A stretch of 5,590 nt of DNA from Succinivibrio sp. (lineage in GTDB: Bacteria > Pseudomonadota > Gammaproteobacteria > Enterobacterales > Succinivibrionaceae): positions 1-5,590 of the forward strand of contig JAGDBH010000325.1 in NCBI GenBank assembly GCA_017959135.1, given 5' to 3'. The notes below the pieces were generated by a model that did not search any database, was not told the origin of the DNA, and saw only the letters and a list, made by a program, of their open reading frames with translations. The translations under genes and the position numbers were made by a program. Positions 5,561 through 5,590 of the stretch are shown one piece after another (position 1 is the first letter of the stretch; every line of letters starts with the position of its first letter).

Positions 5561-5590
5561 CAAGAAAATAATGTATAGAAATGGGGCATA

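Noticed and set aside
5423..5590. Riboswitch or T-box leader ahead of cysK
   Set aside because: The region is A/T-rich with only short dyads; I see no T-box sequence, S-box core or other known leader motif.

Overview
The window looks like an AT-rich gammaproteobacterial chromosome. The evidence is a Gly-Cys-Leu tRNA cluster in the same order as Escherichia coli glyW-cysT-leuZ, tRNA genes that encode their own CCA ends, enterobacterial-type promoter hexamers and Shine-Dalgarno sites, and proteins of clear proteobacterial type (XseA, CysK). The low GC would suit a host-associated or anaerobic lineage such as the Succinivibrionaceae, but that placement is a guess. No mobile element, CRISPR array or phage gene is visible.

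Layout: (1) positions 1-368, minus strand: a tRNA operon transcribed Gly(GCC), Cys(GCA), Leu(UAA), Leu(UAA), driven by a promoter with both consensus hexamers at 383-410. The last Leu gene runs off the left edge. (2) 369-644: AT-rich intergenic region holding that promoter and the poorly marked control region of xseA. (3) 645-3028, plus strand: xseA (large subunit of exonuclease VII), then a gene for a secreted protein of unknown function that overlaps it by 4 bases. (4) 3029-3200: convergent intergenic region with a 13-bp AT-rich inverted repeat and an intrinsic terminator for the minus-strand operon. (5) 3201-5422, minus strand: cysK followed 5 bases later by a sodium-coupled transporter of the glutamate-transporter fold. 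(6) 5423-5590: the cysK upstream region, with two overlapping dyads.

Functionally, the tRNA operon supports translation and xseA supports DNA repair. The secreted protein is co-transcribed with xseA but has no evident link to it. The cysK-transporter pair probably joins cysteine synthesis to uptake of an amino acid. The transporter keeps the family residue that holds the substrate amino group but has Glu where acidic-amino-acid carriers have the substrate-binding Arg, so it is unlikely to carry glutamate or aspartate.

Most of the window is ordinary housekeeping sequence and I see no evidence of a new multi-gene system. The points most worth following are the transporter's altered binding site, the near-identical tRNA-Leu copies that differ at one variable-arm base, the secreted protein coupled to xseA, and the unexplained inverted repeats.
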